A DNA stretch of 64,000 nucleotides from Verrucomicrobiota bacterium (lineage in GTDB: Bacteria > Verrucomicrobiota > Verrucomicrobiia > Verrucomicrobiales > Akkermansiaceae): contig JAURPJ010000095.1 in assembly GCA_030835305.1 (NCBI GenBank), forward strand, positions 1 through 64,000, written 5' to 3'. The stretch's first letter is position 1. Every line of letters starts with the position of its first letter. Positions 52,557 through 61,989 of the stretch are shown piece by piece. The position numbers and the translations under genes are program-made. Under the pieces are notes generated by a model. The model did no database searches. It was not told the origin of the DNA and worked only from the letters and a program-made list of their open reading frames with translations.

Positions 52557-52592
52557 TTTTTGAGATGTATTTCGGGGTTCAGGAGGGCCTGA

Positions 52593-53288
52593 TTAGATGG
52601 CCTTCTCCTTTTTCTTTCCGCGGAGCGCGTTGATATCGTCCTTGTTGCGGAGCATGGTGAGAGCCTTGATCGTCGCTTTCACAACATTGGCGTGGTTGTT
52701 GGAACCGATCGATTTGGCGAGAACGTCGTGAATGCCAACGGCTTCACAAACGGCACGAACACCACCACCGGCAATCACTCCGGTTCCGGGTGAAGCTGGC
52801 TTCAAGAGAACCTTTCCTCCACCATATTCAGCATAGACTTCGTGAGGGATAGTTGGACCGTTGAGCTTCACCTTCTCGAGGCTCTTGCTTGCAACGCCAG
52901 AAGCTTTCTTGATGCACTCGGCAACCTCATTGGCTTTTCCGAAACCGACGCCAACAGCACCTTTTTCGTTACCAGAAACAACGAGAGCGGAAAAACTGAA
53001 GCGACGTCCACCTTTCACCACCTTGGAACAGCGGTTGATGAAGACAACTTTCTCAGTGAGTTCGTTGCCCTCGGAATCGGTTGGAGCTGCTTCGCGCTGG
53101 CGTCCACCAAAACCACCGCGGTTTCCACCACCCTGGCCGGGACCGCCACCGCGGTTGTTTCCGCCGCCGCGATTATCTCCGCCACGGTTGTTTGAATTGT
53201 TGTCAGCTGGTTTTTGATCAGCGGCTTTTGCTTCCGCTGGCTTTACCGCTGCGTCGGCAGCCGGCTTGGAGTCTTCGTTATTTGCCAT
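52593..53288 (-). CDS. rpsE: Small ribosomal subunit protein uS5 with Gly/Arg-rich N-terminal extension
   Basis: 231 residues against about 165 in E. coli. The S5 core starts near residue 78 ([20 protein letters not shown]) and includes [20 protein letters not shown] and the S5 C-terminal domain. The additional N-terminal 75 residues are Ala/Lys/Asp-rich, then an RGG-like run ([28 protein letters not shown]). S5 lies near the mRNA entry channel and helps decoding fidelity. No other change in the core is seen. Begins 21 bases after rplR. Confidence 0.97.
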   Translation of the reverse strand: MANNEDSKPAADAAVKPAEAKAADQKPADNNSNNRGGDNRGGGNNRGGGPGQGGGNRGGFGGRQREAAPTDSEGNELTEKVVFINRCSKVVKGGRRFSFSALVVSGNEKGAVGVGFGKANEVAECIKKASGVASKSLEKVKLNGPTIPHEVYAEYGGGKVLLKPASPGTGVIAGGGVRAVCEAVGIHDVLAKSIGSNNHANVVKATIKALTMLRNKDDINALRGKKKEKAI

Positions 53289-53308
53289 TTTATCGTTCGG
53301 AGCAAGGA

Positions 53309-53665
53309 TTAGAATTTAAGACCACCGTCGCGGGCGGCATCGGCAAGGGCTTTGACCTTGCCTGTGAAGAAAAAGCCACCACGGTCGAAGACAACAGCCT
53401 TGATCTTGGCATCAGCGGCACGCTGGGCAACCAGCTTACCGACAGCCTCGGCAGTTTCCTTGCTGGCTCCGGTCTTCTCGATGGATGAATCGAGAGTGGA
53501 AGCTGCACAAAGAGTCTTGCCGGCGATATCGTCGATGACTTGGGCATATACGTTCTTGTTGGAGAAGTGAACAGCAAGACGCGGACGCTCGGCAGTTCCG
53601 GAAACTTTCTTCCGGATGCGGCGGTGGACCTTGCGGCGAAGTTCCTTTCGATTGAGAGTGCTCAT
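53309..53665 (-). CDS. rplR: Large ribosomal subunit protein uL18
   Basis: 118 residues, typical length. [37 protein letters not shown], and [20 protein letters not shown]-like ending define L18, which binds 5S rRNA. Confidence 0.97.
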   Translation of the reverse strand: MSTLNRKELRRKVHRRIRKKVSGTAERPRLAVHFSNKNVYAQVIDDIAGKTLCAASTLDSSIEKTGASKETAEAVGKLVAQRAADAKIKAVVFDRGGFFFTGKVKALADAARDGGLKF

Positions 53666-53698
53666 TTGAAATATGAAGTTCTGGGTTTTCGTCAGGAT

Positions 53699-54235
53699 TT
53701 ACTTAACGGACTTTCCGGCCTTACGGCGGACATATTCGCCAACGTAGCGGACGCCCTTGCCCTTGTAGGGCTCGGGGGGGTAATAGTTGCGCACTTCAGC
53801 GGCGAACTGGCCGACGAGTTGCTTGTCGATTCCCTCCACTTTAATCTTCGTGTTGTCAGTGACAGTCACAGTGAGTCCTTCGGGGATGGGATGGAGAATG
53901 GGATGTGATTTTCCGAGGCTGAGATCAAGCTCCTTGCCTTTAACAGCCGAACGGAAACCGACGCCTTGAATTTCGAGTTCCTTTACGAAGCCTTCACTGA
54001 CACCTACAATGAGGTTTTGCACAAGGCTGCGGAAGGTGCCGTGGAGAGCACGCACGTGACGCTGCTCGGAAGCACGGTTGACATTGATCTCCTCGTCGCC
54101 CACCTCAACGGTGATGCCTTCGGGAAGATCGAGTGAAAGTTTGCCTTTGGGTCCCTCGACATTGACAGTGCTTCCATCAACTTTGATGGTCACTTTGTCA
54201 ACCGCGGGGATGGGCTTGAGTCCTACTCTTGACAT
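53699..54235 (-). CDS. rplF: Large ribosomal subunit protein uL6
   Basis: 178 residues. MSRVGLKPIPAVDKVTIKVD, HGTFRSLVQNLIVGVSEGF and the C-terminal signature PEPYKGKGVRYVGEYVRRKAG are standard L6. It is located between rpsH and rplR as in the canonical spc order. Confidence 0.97.
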   Translation of the reverse strand: MSRVGLKPIPAVDKVTIKVDGSTVNVEGPKGKLSLDLPEGITVEVGDEEINVNRASEQRHVRALHGTFRSLVQNLIVGVSEGFVKELEIQGVGFRSAVKGKELDLSLGKSHPILHPIPEGLTVTVTDNTKIKVEGIDKQLVGQFAAEVRNYYPPEPYKGKGVRYVGEYVRRKAGKSVK

Positions 54236-54262
54236 GGTTCTGTTTTCTGGGTCAGGGGTTTA

Positions 54263-54661
54263 CTACCAGACGAAGGCGATGATCTCTCCGCCAACCTTGT
54301 CCTTCTTGGCTTGGTGCCCGGTCATGAGACCTTTGGAGGTCGACATGATGGAGATACCCATCCCGTTGAGAACGCGTGGGATGTTCTGGGAACCGGAATA
54401 CTTCCGTCGTCCGCACTTGGAGATCCTCTTGAGATCAGTGAGTGCGGGGACGCCGTCAACGAACTTTGTCTTAACGACCAGCTCGGGGAACTTGCCGGAG
54501 GTATCGACCTCGTAGTTCCAGATGTAGCCTTCCTCCTTGAGGATGCGGGCGATCTCCACCTTCATTTTTGAATGCGGAGCTTTGAATGAATCGTTGCCAG
54601 CGCGTGAAGCATTCTTCAAACGAATGAGAAAGTCAGCGATGGGGTCTGTGAGAGTTGCCAT
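54263..54661 (-). CDS. rpsH: Small ribosomal subunit protein uS8
   Basis: 132 residues, usual length; DPIADFLIRLKNASRAGNDS, LKRISKCGRRKYSGSQNIPR and the C-terminal GISIMSTSKGLMTGHQAKKD motif are present. rpsN (S14), normally between rplE and rpsH, is absent: the gap is only 26 bases. Confidence 0.97.
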   Translation of the reverse strand: MATLTDPIADFLIRLKNASRAGNDSFKAPHSKMKVEIARILKEEGYIWNYEVDTSGKFPELVVKTKFVDGVPALTDLKRISKCGRRKYSGSQNIPRVLNGMGISIMSTSKGLMTGHQAKKDKVGGEIIAFVW

Positions 54662-54687
54662 GGTATTAGTTTTTCCAGGTCGTAAAT

Positions 54688-55260
54688 TTAAGCGGCGTTT
54701 TCCTCCGTTTTGACATTGTCACGAAAGGGCATACCGAGGGCTTTGAGCATCGCTTTGGCTTGTGCATCGGTCTTCGCGGAGGTCACGAAGATGAAGTCGA
54801 AACCAATCTGGCGCTTGATCTGATCAAGCTCGATCTCAGGGAAGATGGACTGATCGGAGAATCCAACGGCGTAGTTTCCACGGCCGTCAAAAGACTTGAA
54901 TGGAAGACCGCGGAAGTCACGGATGTTCGGACAGGTGATTGCGATGAATCGCTCGAGGAATTCCCACATGCGGGCTCCCCGGAGGGTGACGCGGGCACCG
55001 ACTGCTTCGCCCTCACGGACCTTAAAGTTAGCGACAGACTTCTTGGCGTATACAACCGAGGCTTTCTGCCCCGTGATTTTGCCGATTTCATCAACTGCAT
55101 CTTCGACGGCTGCCTTACGCTCATTGACGTAATGGCCGACGTGGGAGTTGATGGAGATTTTCTCGAGGCGGGGAACCTCATTAACGTTGGTGAGGCCTAA
55201 TTCTTCCTGGAGAGCATTGATAAGATTCTCCTCGTAGAGGCGCTGGAGTGTTGGTTTCAT
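54688..55260 (-). CDS. rplE: Large ribosomal subunit protein uL5
   Basis: 190 residues. VPRLEKISINSHVGHYV, ITGQKASVVYAKKSVANFKV, and NYAVGFSDQSIFPEIELDQI are L5 blocks; binds 5S rRNA. A 116-base gap without a gene precedes it (55261-55376), larger than elsewhere in this operon. Confidence 0.97.
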   Translation of the reverse strand: MKPTLQRLYEENLINALQEELGLTNVNEVPRLEKISINSHVGHYVNERKAAVEDAVDEIGKITGQKASVVYAKKSVANFKVREGEAVGARVTLRGARMWEFLERFIAITCPNIRDFRGLPFKSFDGRGNYAVGFSDQSIFPEIELDQIKRQIGFDFIFVTSAKTDAQAKAMLKALGMPFRDNVKTEENAA

Positions 55261-55376
55261 TGTATTGGTGGCGGGTCAGCTTGGTTAAGGTGCTTAAGCG
55301 CGCGGGGTGCTCCCCTTCCCAATTTCTTCGAGTGGTTGGAGCGGGCCGGGTTCCTGACACAGTCAAGCGTTCCGGG

Positions 55377-55604
55377 CTAGACTTTTTTTACGTTGGAGAT
55401 GTGAATCGGGCCATCGACTTCTTCGATACCACCATCTTGATTCTCCTCGGAGCGGCGAATTGCCTTTTTCATAATACGGACACCTTCCACGACAACCTGC
55501 TCTTTCGCAGCGTTGACGGAGAGGACAGTGCCCTGTTTTCCTTTGTGGTTTCCAGAAATGACGACAACTTCGTCGCCTGGCCTCACGTGGGTTTTAGTTT
55601 TCAT
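55377..55604 (-). CDS. rplX: Large ribosomal subunit protein uL24
   Basis: 75 residues, at the short end for L24. The KOW motif region [20 protein letters not shown] and [11 protein letters not shown] near the C-terminus are diagnostic. The extra C-terminal domain seen in other L24 proteins is missing. Confidence 0.95.
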   Translation of the reverse strand: MKTKTHVRPGDEVVVISGNHKGKQGTVLSVNAAKEQVVVEGVRIMKKAIRRSEENQDGGIEEVDGPIHISNVKKV

Positions 55605-55625
55605 GGGTCCGGTAAAAATTGGAAG

Positions 55626-55991
55626 TTAGAGAACCTCGGGAGCGAGGGACACGATCTTCATGAAGTTCTTTTCACGAAGCTCACGGGCGACAGGTCCGAA
55701 GATGCGGGATCCCTTTGGATTGCCGTCTTTGTCGATGATGACGATGGCGTTCTCGTCGAAACGAAGAACGGACCCGTCAGCACGGCGAACAGGATAGGCG
55801 GTGCGAACGACCACGGCCTTGACCACGGAGCCTTTTTTCACGGCAGCAGTGGGGATGGACTCGCGGATGTGAGCAGTGATGACGTCGCCGACGCGAGCAG
55901 ACTTGGTCCGCTTGCCGATGACGCCAATCATTTTGGCCTGGCGGGCACCGGTGTTGTCGGCAACAGCGACTTTTGATTCCATTTGAAGCAT
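55626..55991 (-). CDS. rplN: Large ribosomal subunit protein uL14
   Basis: 121 residues. [31 protein letters not shown] and [20 protein letters not shown] are the L14 signature. It is 21 bases upstream of rplX. Confidence 0.97.
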   Translation of the reverse strand: MLQMESKVAVADNTGARQAKMIGVIGKRTKSARVGDVITAHIRESIPTAAVKKGSVVKAVVVRTAYPVRRADGSVLRFDENAIVIIDKDGNPKGSRIFGPVARELREKNFMKIVSLAPEVL

Positions 55992-56047
55992 GGCGAAATA
56001 AGTATCGTTAGAGATTTTTGTTGAGTGGCTGCGAGAGCCGGGCTTTT

Positions 56048-56347
56048 TTAGTGGCTGAGAACTTTGACAAGCTTCCAGCGCTTGAGTTTGGAGATCGGTG
56101 TGGTCTCCTCGATGCGGACCTTGTCACCAACAGCGGCTTCACCAGATTCGTCGTGAGCGTAGAACTTCTTGGACTGCTTGATGATCTTCTTGAACTTGGG
56201 GTGAGGAACGCGGTTGGTGTATTCCACGACGATGGTCTTCTCCATGCCGGTGGACTTCACGATTCCTACGCGTGTTTTCTTGTTAGCGACTGGTCCCTCG
56301 GATGGGACAAAGTCTTTCTTGGGAGCTGCTTCCTGATTTTCGGACAT
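56048..56347 (-). CDS. rpsQ: Small ribosomal subunit protein uS17 with N-terminal extension
   Basis: 99 residues; the S17 core ([40 protein letters not shown]) begins near residue 28. The extra first 25 residues ([20 protein letters not shown]) are acidic and proline-rich, longer than usual. Confidence 0.95.
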   Translation of the reverse strand: MSENQEAAPKKDFVPSEGPVANKKTRVGIVKSTGMEKTIVVEYTNRVPHPKFKKIIKQSKKFYAHDESGEAAVGDKVRIEETTPISKLKRWKLVKVLSH

Positions 56348-56390
56348 CTTTTTAAAAAACGGGTTAAAAGTTGGTTTCGGTCAGGGTTCC

Positions 56391-56591
56391 TTAGGAGGAC
56401 TTACGCTGATTAATGGCGGTCATCACCTGTGCGATTTCGCGACGGACGATGCGGCGGCGGGCGGTGTTTTCGAGTTGTCCAGTGGCCTGCTGGAGGCGGA
56501 GATTGAGAGCCTCCTCCTTAAGGTCACGAAGACGGGTTGAGAGTTCTTCAACACTCAGTTCGGAAACTTCGGAAAATTTTACTTTGGGCAT
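56391..56591 (-). CDS. rpmC: Large ribosomal subunit protein uL29
   Basis: 66 residues from ATG 56591; the track starts at a TTG 21 bases earlier, but the ribosome binding site AAAGGA-like (GAAAGGAATCACGTC) supports the ATG. ELSVEELSTRLRDLKEEALN and RIVRREIAQVMTAINQRK match L29. Confidence 0.95.
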   Translation of the reverse strand: MPKVKFSEVSELSVEELSTRLRDLKEEALNLRLQQATGQLENTARRRIVRREIAQVMTAINQRKSS

Positions 56592-56642
56592 GACGTGATT
56601 CCTTTCGGTCAATTCGATGGTTTAAGCTTGATGAAATCAGGC

Positions 56643-57059
56643 TCAGTGGTTGTTGCGAGAGACGAAACGGGTTTCGAATCCAAGCTTATAAGATGCGAGG
56701 CGCATGGCTTCGCGGGCTTGGGATTCAGGAACGCCACCGACTTCGAAAAGCATGGTGCCAGGACGAATCACGGCAACCCAAGCATCGACGGAGCCCTTAC
56801 CCTTACCCATACGGGTTTCAGGTGGACGGCGGGTGATGGATTTGTGAGGAAAGACCCGGATCCAGGTCTTACCTTTACGCTTGAGAAAGCGGTTGATGGA
56901 AATACGGCAGGCTTCGATCTGGCGGTTGGTCATCCAACCGCGACCGAGGGCCTGAAGTCCGAAGTCACCGAAGCTGACATCGGTGCCACGCTGGGCGTTA
57001 CCACCCCGGTTGCCACGGTGCGACTTCCGGAACTTGGTTCTTTTGGGCATTAAAGGCAT
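56643..57059 (-). CDS. rplP: Large ribosomal subunit protein uL16
   Basis: 138 residues. [40 protein letters not shown] and the [20 protein letters not shown] segment are the L16 signature. Two nearby ATGs are possible; the first (57059) has the perfect Shine-Dalgarno AGGAGG 8 bases upstream and is preferred over the usual MPKR at 57050. Confidence 0.95.
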   Translation of the reverse strand: MPLMPKRTKFRKSHRGNRGGNAQRGTDVSFGDFGLQALGRGWMTNRQIEACRISINRFLKRKGKTWIRVFPHKSITRRPPETRMGKGKGSVDAWVAVIRPGTMLFEVGGVPESQAREAMRLASYKLGFETRFVSRNNH

Positions 57060-57100
57060 GATTCTATCCTCCTAAATTTTTGGGTTAAAATGGGTGTTTA

Positions 57101-57889
57101 TTAGGAAGCGGCCGGTTTGCTTCCGCCCTCAGCGGGCTTGTCTTGATTATTGTCGTGGCGACCTCCGCCGCCTCCGCGGTTATCTCCTCCACGTCCGCCT
57201 CCGGGACCACCGCGACCACCACGACGTGGACGATCATGACCAGGAGGGCGGGATCCTTTGTCCGAATCTTCATTCTTATTGATCCAGCACTTCACACCGA
57301 TGATTCCATAAACAGTCTTTGCCTCGGCAAATCCATAGTCGATGGGGACACGAAGAGTCTGAAGAGGGACCTTGCCTTCGCGATACCACTCGGCACGGGC
57401 GATATCAGCTCCACCAAGGCGGCCGGCACAGCGGATCCGAATCCCATTGGCTCCGAAATCCATGGCGGTTTGGACAGCACGCTTCATGGCGCGACGGAAA
57501 GCAATTCGGCGCTCGAGCTGAATGCAAACCTGCTCACAGACACACTGTGCATCGAGTTCAGGCTTGCGGATCTCAACGATATCAATCTTAACCTGCGAAC
57601 CTCCGGCAATCTTGGAGATTGCGTTGGTCATGATCTCGATTTCAGATCCCTTACGCCCGATAACCAGTCCCGGCCGAGAGGTGTGAAGAGTCACCCGAAC
57701 ACTGTTCCAGGCACGCTCGATGATAACTTTGGCGAGGGCGGCAGCTTGAAGGTGACCGGCGATGTATTTGCGGATCTTGAGATCTTCGTGAAGCTTATTG
57801 GTGTAGTCCTGGCCTTCGGCATACCACTTGGAGCGCCAGTCTTTGTTGACGGCGAGGCGGAAACCGATTGGATTAACTTTTTGTCCCAT
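57101..57889 (-). CDS. rpsC: Small ribosomal subunit protein uS3 with Gly/Arg-rich C-terminal tail
   Basis: 262 residues (about 233 in E. coli). [20 protein letters not shown], the KH region [15 protein letters not shown]-like and [20 protein letters not shown] are S3 hallmarks; the core ends with [16 protein letters not shown]. The tail of about 45 residues is RGG-like ([37 protein letters not shown]). S3 is at the mRNA entry site next to S5, which carries a similar extension. Confidence 0.96.
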   Translation of the reverse strand: MGQKVNPIGFRLAVNKDWRSKWYAEGQDYTNKLHEDLKIRKYIAGHLQAAALAKVIIERAWNSVRVTLHTSRPGLVIGRKGSEIEIMTNAISKIAGGSQVKIDIVEIRKPELDAQCVCEQVCIQLERRIAFRRAMKRAVQTAMDFGANGIRIRCAGRLGGADIARAEWYREGKVPLQTLRVPIDYGFAEAKTVYGIIGVKCWINKNEDSDKGSRPPGHDRPRRGGRGGPGGGRGGDNRGGGGGRHDNNQDKPAEGGSKPAAS

Positions 57890-57920
57890 GATTCTTTAGA
57901 GGTAAATTGTTCAGTTTGGC

Positions 57921-58424
57921 TTATTCAGCAGTCTCTTCGGTGGATTCGGTCTCTTCGACATCCTCGACGGGAGCCTCTTCTGCAGGAGCTTGCTCCTTCT
58001 TGGCAGCTGGCTTTGTATCCGCTCCAAAGAGAGATTTGATGATGTCGCGCTTTTTGGGCTTTCCGGACCGTTGCTTCTCCTCAGGAGCCTCAAACTCATC
58101 GGTCAAGGTGATGAAGATATGGCTGGTACGCTTGCGGATAGCGCCGGCAGAACCACGGGCACGCGGCTTGAAACGCTTCAGAGTGGGGCCTTCCCCAACA
58201 ACTGCTTCCTTAACGATGAGCTCATCGGCAGAAAGCTCGTGGTTGTTCTCAGCATTGGCGATAGCGCTTTTAAGCGTCTTACCGATGAGGTGAGCGGATT
58301 TCTTGGGAGTATAGGTCAACGCGTCGAGGGCATCGGAGACAGGAAGCCCCTGAATTTCGCGAACAACGTGGCGTGCTTTCTTCGGAGAAATCCGAGCGTA
58401 TTTTGTGGTCGAACGAACTAACAT
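57921..58424 (-). CDS. rplV: Large ribosomal subunit protein uL22 with acidic tail
   Basis: 167 residues, far longer than the usual 110-115. The core (TKYARISPKKARHVVREIQG, GPTLKRFKPRARGSAGAIRK, RTSHIFITLTDE) is complete and ends near 112. The additional C-terminal 55 residues are charged, with a final Glu/Thr/Ala run (PAEEAPVEDVEETESTEET). L22 lines the exit tunnel; its tail would reach the subunit surface. Confidence 0.95.
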   Translation of the reverse strand: MLVRSTTKYARISPKKARHVVREIQGLPVSDALDALTYTPKKSAHLIGKTLKSAIANAENNHELSADELIVKEAVVGEGPTLKRFKPRARGSAGAIRKRTSHIFITLTDEFEAPEEKQRSGKPKKRDIIKSLFGADTKPAAKKEQAPAEEAPVEDVEETESTEETAE

Positions 58425-58443
58425 CAGTTTGTCGGGTGAGAAT

Positions 58444-59151
58444 TTATTGAGTGATTATTTTTGCAAGGTCACCGGGTTGAACCGGGACTTTAAGATTGAT
58501 GAGGGGTAGCAGGAGGAGGCCGCTGACGTCAGCTCGGACAAGGCCAACGGAGGAGTCGCAAATGTGAGTACCGGAGCGCTCAATTCGGAATCGCATTCCA
58601 ATTCCAACTTCGGCATCAGATCCGGCATTGATCACAACGAGTCCGGAATCGGAGTCGACGGTGACAACGCGGGCTTCGCGGACAGTTCCCTTCTCGACCT
58701 TGCGTCTGGGCTGCTGACGCTGGCCAAGAGCAACCTCGAGTTCGCGGAGCTTAATTTCCAATTCCTTGCGAAATTCCGGATTCGAAGCAACCGCTGTGCG
58801 GAGATAGCTTTTAATGATTGGAAGCAGGCTCACAACGGAATCCTCGAGCTGAATGAGGTTTTCGCGGGCGACCTGATAGTCGGAAACAGCGTTGAGTAAT
58901 TTCGTGTCGCGATCTTCGAAGAGGTCCTTGCCCCGAAGAGCAAGGTACTCGCGAATTTCCTTGAGGGCCCTCGTTTTGCCATCCTCCCTTTCGAGAGTTT
59001 CGGCCAGGCTCTTATTCAGGTTCGCGAGTTGAAGTTTCAACTGACGATTTTCGCGTTCGAGCTTCTGAACCTCGGTTTCCTGGGCACCCGCCACTGCAGC
59101 ACCTAGCGCAAGGAGCCCGGTGAGAAGTGAGTTGGTGAATGGGAAACGCAT
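58444..59151 (-). CDS. Exported coiled-coil protein inside the S10 operon
   Basis: 235 residues: signal peptide (LLTGLLALGAAVAGAQE), a coiled coil (about 25-150; KLERENRQLKLQLANLNKSL; LAETLEREDGKTRALKEIRE), and a C-terminal beta-rich domain (about 165-235; DSGLVVINAGSDAEVGIGMR) like the small barrels with a GSxxGVxxG motif (FlgT-C-like/secretin-type beta modules). It lies between rpsS and rplV, where no gene normally occurs, in the same direction and with gaps of 22 and 19 bases. Not a ribosomal protein. Confidence 0.8.
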   Translation of the reverse strand: MRFPFTNSLLTGLLALGAAVAGAQETEVQKLERENRQLKLQLANLNKSLAETLEREDGKTRALKEIREYLALRGKDLFEDRDTKLLNAVSDYQVARENLIQLEDSVVSLLPIIKSYLRTAVASNPEFRKELEIKLRELEVALGQRQQPRRKVEKGTVREARVVTVDSDSGLVVINAGSDAEVGIGMRFRIERSGTHICDSSVGLVRADVSGLLLLPLINLKVPVQPGDLAKIITQ

Positions 59152-59173
59152 AAGGAAGGATTCTTATGGAAGT

Positions 59174-59443
59174 TTATTTCTTACCGATACCACCGTGAGC
59201 CTTAAAGATGCGGGTAGGAGAAAACTCACCCAGCTTGTGGCCCACCATGTTCTCGGAAACGAAAACAGGGACGAAGGTTTTTCCGTTGTGAACGGCGAAG
59301 TTGTGACCGACGAAGTCAGGAGTGATCATGGAGCGGCGGCTCCAGGTCTTGATGGGCTTTTTATTGCCCGACTCGACTGCGGCGTCGATTTTGAGCAGAA
59401 GCTTCTGATCGACGTACGGGCCTTTTTTCAATGAACGTGCCAT
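59174..59443 (-). CDS. rpsS: Small ribosomal subunit protein uS19
   Basis: 89 residues. [60 protein letters not shown] are the S19 signature. The usual neighbour rplV follows only after the inserted exported-protein gene. Confidence 0.97.
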   Translation of the reverse strand: MARSLKKGPYVDQKLLLKIDAAVESGNKKPIKTWSRRSMITPDFVGHNFAVHNGKTFVPVFVSENMVGHKLGEFSPTRIFKAHGGIGKK

Positions 59444-59476
59444 AATGAAATTTTGTTAAGTGACTAGCAGGTTGGA

Positions 59477-60319
59477 TTACTTGCGCTTGGACTTGCGGCG
59501 GTCCTCGACAATAAAGGTTGAGTTCTTGTGCTTGCGGCGTGTCTTCTGCCCCTTGGTGTGACCCCAGGGAGACTTGAGGTGCTGACGACCACCACCGGAC
59601 TTTGATTTACCCTCACCACCACCGTTGGGGTGATCGACAGGGTTCATGCACATTCCGCGAACGGAGGGGCGCTTGCCCTGCCAGCGGGTTCGGCCAGCCT
59701 TACCGGAGACCTCATTCATGTGATCGCGGTTCCCGACGGTGCCAATCGTTGCGTAGCTCTCTTCGTGGAATTTACGAAGCTCACCGGATGGCATTTTAAT
59801 GAAGGCGTAACCTTCGTCACGTGAAGCGAGAACGGCGTACTGTCCTGCAGCGCGGGCGACCTTGCCACCAGATCCGGGTCGTATCTCGATATTGTGGATC
59901 GCGGTCCCAAGAGGAACATTTTTCAAAGGCATGGCGTTACCAACCTTGGGCTCGACGTTTTCACCGGCTTCCACTTTGTGGCCATCGGTAAGGCCGGATG
60001 GAGCAAGAATGTAAGATTTGGTTCCGTCCCGGTACTCAAGAAGAGCGATGCGACAAGTCCGGTTCGGATCGTATTCGATCCCAATCACGGTTGCGACCTC
60101 GTCGCGCTTGGTCCGCTTGAAGTCTATGAGACGATATTTCTTTTTATGACCACCGCCGATGTGGCGCATGGTGATGCGGCCCTGATTGTTACGACCACCG
60201 GAGCGTTTCTTAACTTCGAGGAGGCTTTTTTCAGGCTTGGACTTGGTAATTTCGTCGAAGGTCGGGAGCTGCTTGTAGCGGTTCGCGGGAGTGACGGGCT
60301 TAAAACTTTTCAGAGGCAT
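59477..60319 (-). CDS. rplB: Large ribosomal subunit protein uL2
   Basis: 280 residues. [20 protein letters not shown] start; [20 protein letters not shown]; the peptidyl-transferase-adjacent signature [19 protein letters not shown]. Normal length and order after rplW. Confidence 0.98.
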   Translation of the reverse strand: MPLKSFKPVTPANRYKQLPTFDEITKSKPEKSLLEVKKRSGGRNNQGRITMRHIGGGHKKKYRLIDFKRTKRDEVATVIGIEYDPNRTCRIALLEYRDGTKSYILAPSGLTDGHKVEAGENVEPKVGNAMPLKNVPLGTAIHNIEIRPGSGGKVARAAGQYAVLASRDEGYAFIKMPSGELRKFHEESYATIGTVGNRDHMNEVSGKAGRTRWQGKRPSVRGMCMNPVDHPNGGGEGKSKSGGGRQHLKSPWGHTKGQKTRRKHKNSTFIVEDRRKSKRK

Positions 60320-60359
60320 TGGAATAATCCTTTCTGAGTGAGGTTACGAAAAATGAATT

Positions 60360-60644
60360 TTAGAGGAGGTCGAGGGAATCACCGTCCTTGAGTCGGACGA
60401 TGGCTTTCTTCCAGGCGGAGGTGCGTCCGGCATCAGCACGGCGACGGCGCTTAGCTTTACCTGCGTAGTTGGCGGTGCGAACATCGAGAACCTTCACTTT
60501 GAAGAACTTCTCAACGGCGTTTTTGATCTCAATCTTGTTGGCACGACGATCAACCTTGAAAGTGTAGGTGTTCTCGTTTTCCTGAAGAAGAGCTGCCTTC
60601 TCAGACATGCGGACGGTATCAATAATACTGTAAATATCTCTCAT
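60360..60644 (-). CDS. rplW: Large ribosomal subunit protein uL23
   Basis: 94 residues. RMSEKAALLQENENTYTFKV, VDRRANKIEIKNAVEKFF and VKVLDVRTANYAGKAKRRR define L23, the SRP and trigger-factor docking site at the tunnel exit. Confidence 0.96.
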   Translation of the reverse strand: MRDIYSIIDTVRMSEKAALLQENENTYTFKVDRRANKIEIKNAVEKFFKVKVLDVRTANYAGKAKRRRRADAGRTSAWKKAIVRLKDGDSLDLL

Positions 60645-60659
60645 GGCTTGCTGAGTGGA

Positions 60660-61265
60660 TTAGGCGGTGCGCGAAGCGAGGGTTTCGAGAGCGTCATCGA
60701 CAATGATGACATCGCCCCAGAAGAGAAGCTCTTCCACGTTGACGTTCTCGGCGGTTTGGAGGAGGCCCCACGTGAGATTGCGCTCGGCACGATAGGTCTC
60801 TTCGGTGAAAGATTTACCAATGATGATCACACGAGCAGCGTCGGTAATTTCACGGATCGCCTTGACGATGTCTCTGGTCTTACCGGAAGCAACCTCGAAG
60901 GAACTCGCGCTGTGAACGACTCCTTCGTTGATCTTTTCTCCGAGAACACGGCGCAGGGCGAGAGTGCGGACTTTCTTGGAAACGATCTTTGCGTAGGAAC
61001 GGTTCCGGGGACCGAAGGCAACACCACCACCGACGAAGATCGGAGCTTTGCGGTCACCGTGGCGTGCGCCACCGGTGCCCTTCTGGCGATACATCTTCTT
61101 ACCGGTTCCGCGGACTTCTCCACGGGTTTTACACTGGGCGGTTCCGGATCGGCGGTTGGCTTGGTATGCGACGACGAGATCGTGCACGGCCTGCCCGCCT
61201 TTTGAGCCATCATCGATAAGCTGGATGTTGGCTTTTTCGGCGTCTTGAATTGTGAATGCTGACAT
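60660..61265 (-). CDS. rplD: Large ribosomal subunit protein uL4
   Basis: 201 residues. [40 protein letters not shown] and [20 protein letters not shown] are L4 core motifs. In many bacteria L4 represses the S10 operon through the leader mRNA. Confidence 0.97.
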   Translation of the reverse strand: MSAFTIQDAEKANIQLIDDGSKGGQAVHDLVVAYQANRRSGTAQCKTRGEVRGTGKKMYRQKGTGGARHGDRKAPIFVGGGVAFGPRNRSYAKIVSKKVRTLALRRVLGEKINEGVVHSASSFEVASGKTRDIVKAIREITDAARVIIIGKSFTEETYRAERNLTWGLLQTAENVNVEELLFWGDVIIVDDALETLASRTA

Positions 61266-61292
61266 GGATCAGGTTCTTTCTAAAACTGGGGT

Positions 61293-61946
61293 TTACTTGG
61301 CTGCGGATTTTTTGAGAGCCGGGCGAACAGTGACGTAGGCACCGTTGTGGCCCGGAACCGAACCGGAGATGAGGAGGACTCCGTCTTCCTGACGGACTTG
61401 GACAATTTTGAGATTCTGCGTGGTGCGACGGACGGTGCCATCGTGTCCGGGCATCTTCTGGTTTTTCCAGACGCGGGCGGGTGTCGAGCCTGCACCAATG
61501 GCACCAGTTCTGCGGTGCATCATATGACCGTGACCGTCGGGCTGACCATTGTGGCCGTGACGCTTAACGTTACCCTGAAAGCCTTTACCTTTGGTTGTGC
61601 CGATAACGTCGACCCACTGGCCGTCTTCGAAAAGAGCGGCACCTGGATGCCCGTCCTCCTTGTTAGGAAGATCGGCATCGCTGTCAAAGCGGAATTCTTT
61701 GATCAGCTTTTTGGCACCGGTGGCACCTTGCTTGGCCTGGTGAGTCCGCTCAGGGAGATTGACACGGCGCTCCTTCTGGTCGTCAAAGGCGACCTGAATG
61801 GCTGAGTAGCCGTCAGTCTCCGTAGTCTTTACCTGAAGAAATTCGTTTCCGTTCACGTCGACGACAGTGACGGGGATCATGCAGCCTGCCTCTGCGTCAA
61901 AGACGCGGGTCATACCGACTTTTTTACCGAGGATTCCGAGTGACAT
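61293..61946 (-). CDS. rplC: Large ribosomal subunit protein uL3
   Basis: 217 residues. MSLGILGKKVGMTRVFDAE start; GKGFQGNVKRHGHNGQPDGH and HMMHRRTGAIGAGSTPARVW; MPGHDGTVRRTTQNLKIVQV. The Gln (Q) in the GFQG motif usually methylated by PrmB is conserved. Confidence 0.98.
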   Translation of the reverse strand: MSLGILGKKVGMTRVFDAEAGCMIPVTVVDVNGNEFLQVKTTETDGYSAIQVAFDDQKERRVNLPERTHQAKQGATGAKKLIKEFRFDSDADLPNKEDGHPGAALFEDGQWVDVIGTTKGKGFQGNVKRHGHNGQPDGHGHMMHRRTGAIGAGSTPARVWKNQKMPGHDGTVRRTTQNLKIVQVRQEDGVLLISGSVPGHNGAYVTVRPALKKSAAK

Positions 61947-61989
61947 GGGTCTGGGTTCCGTTTGGAAAGTTTAAGTTAAAAGGGAAGGA

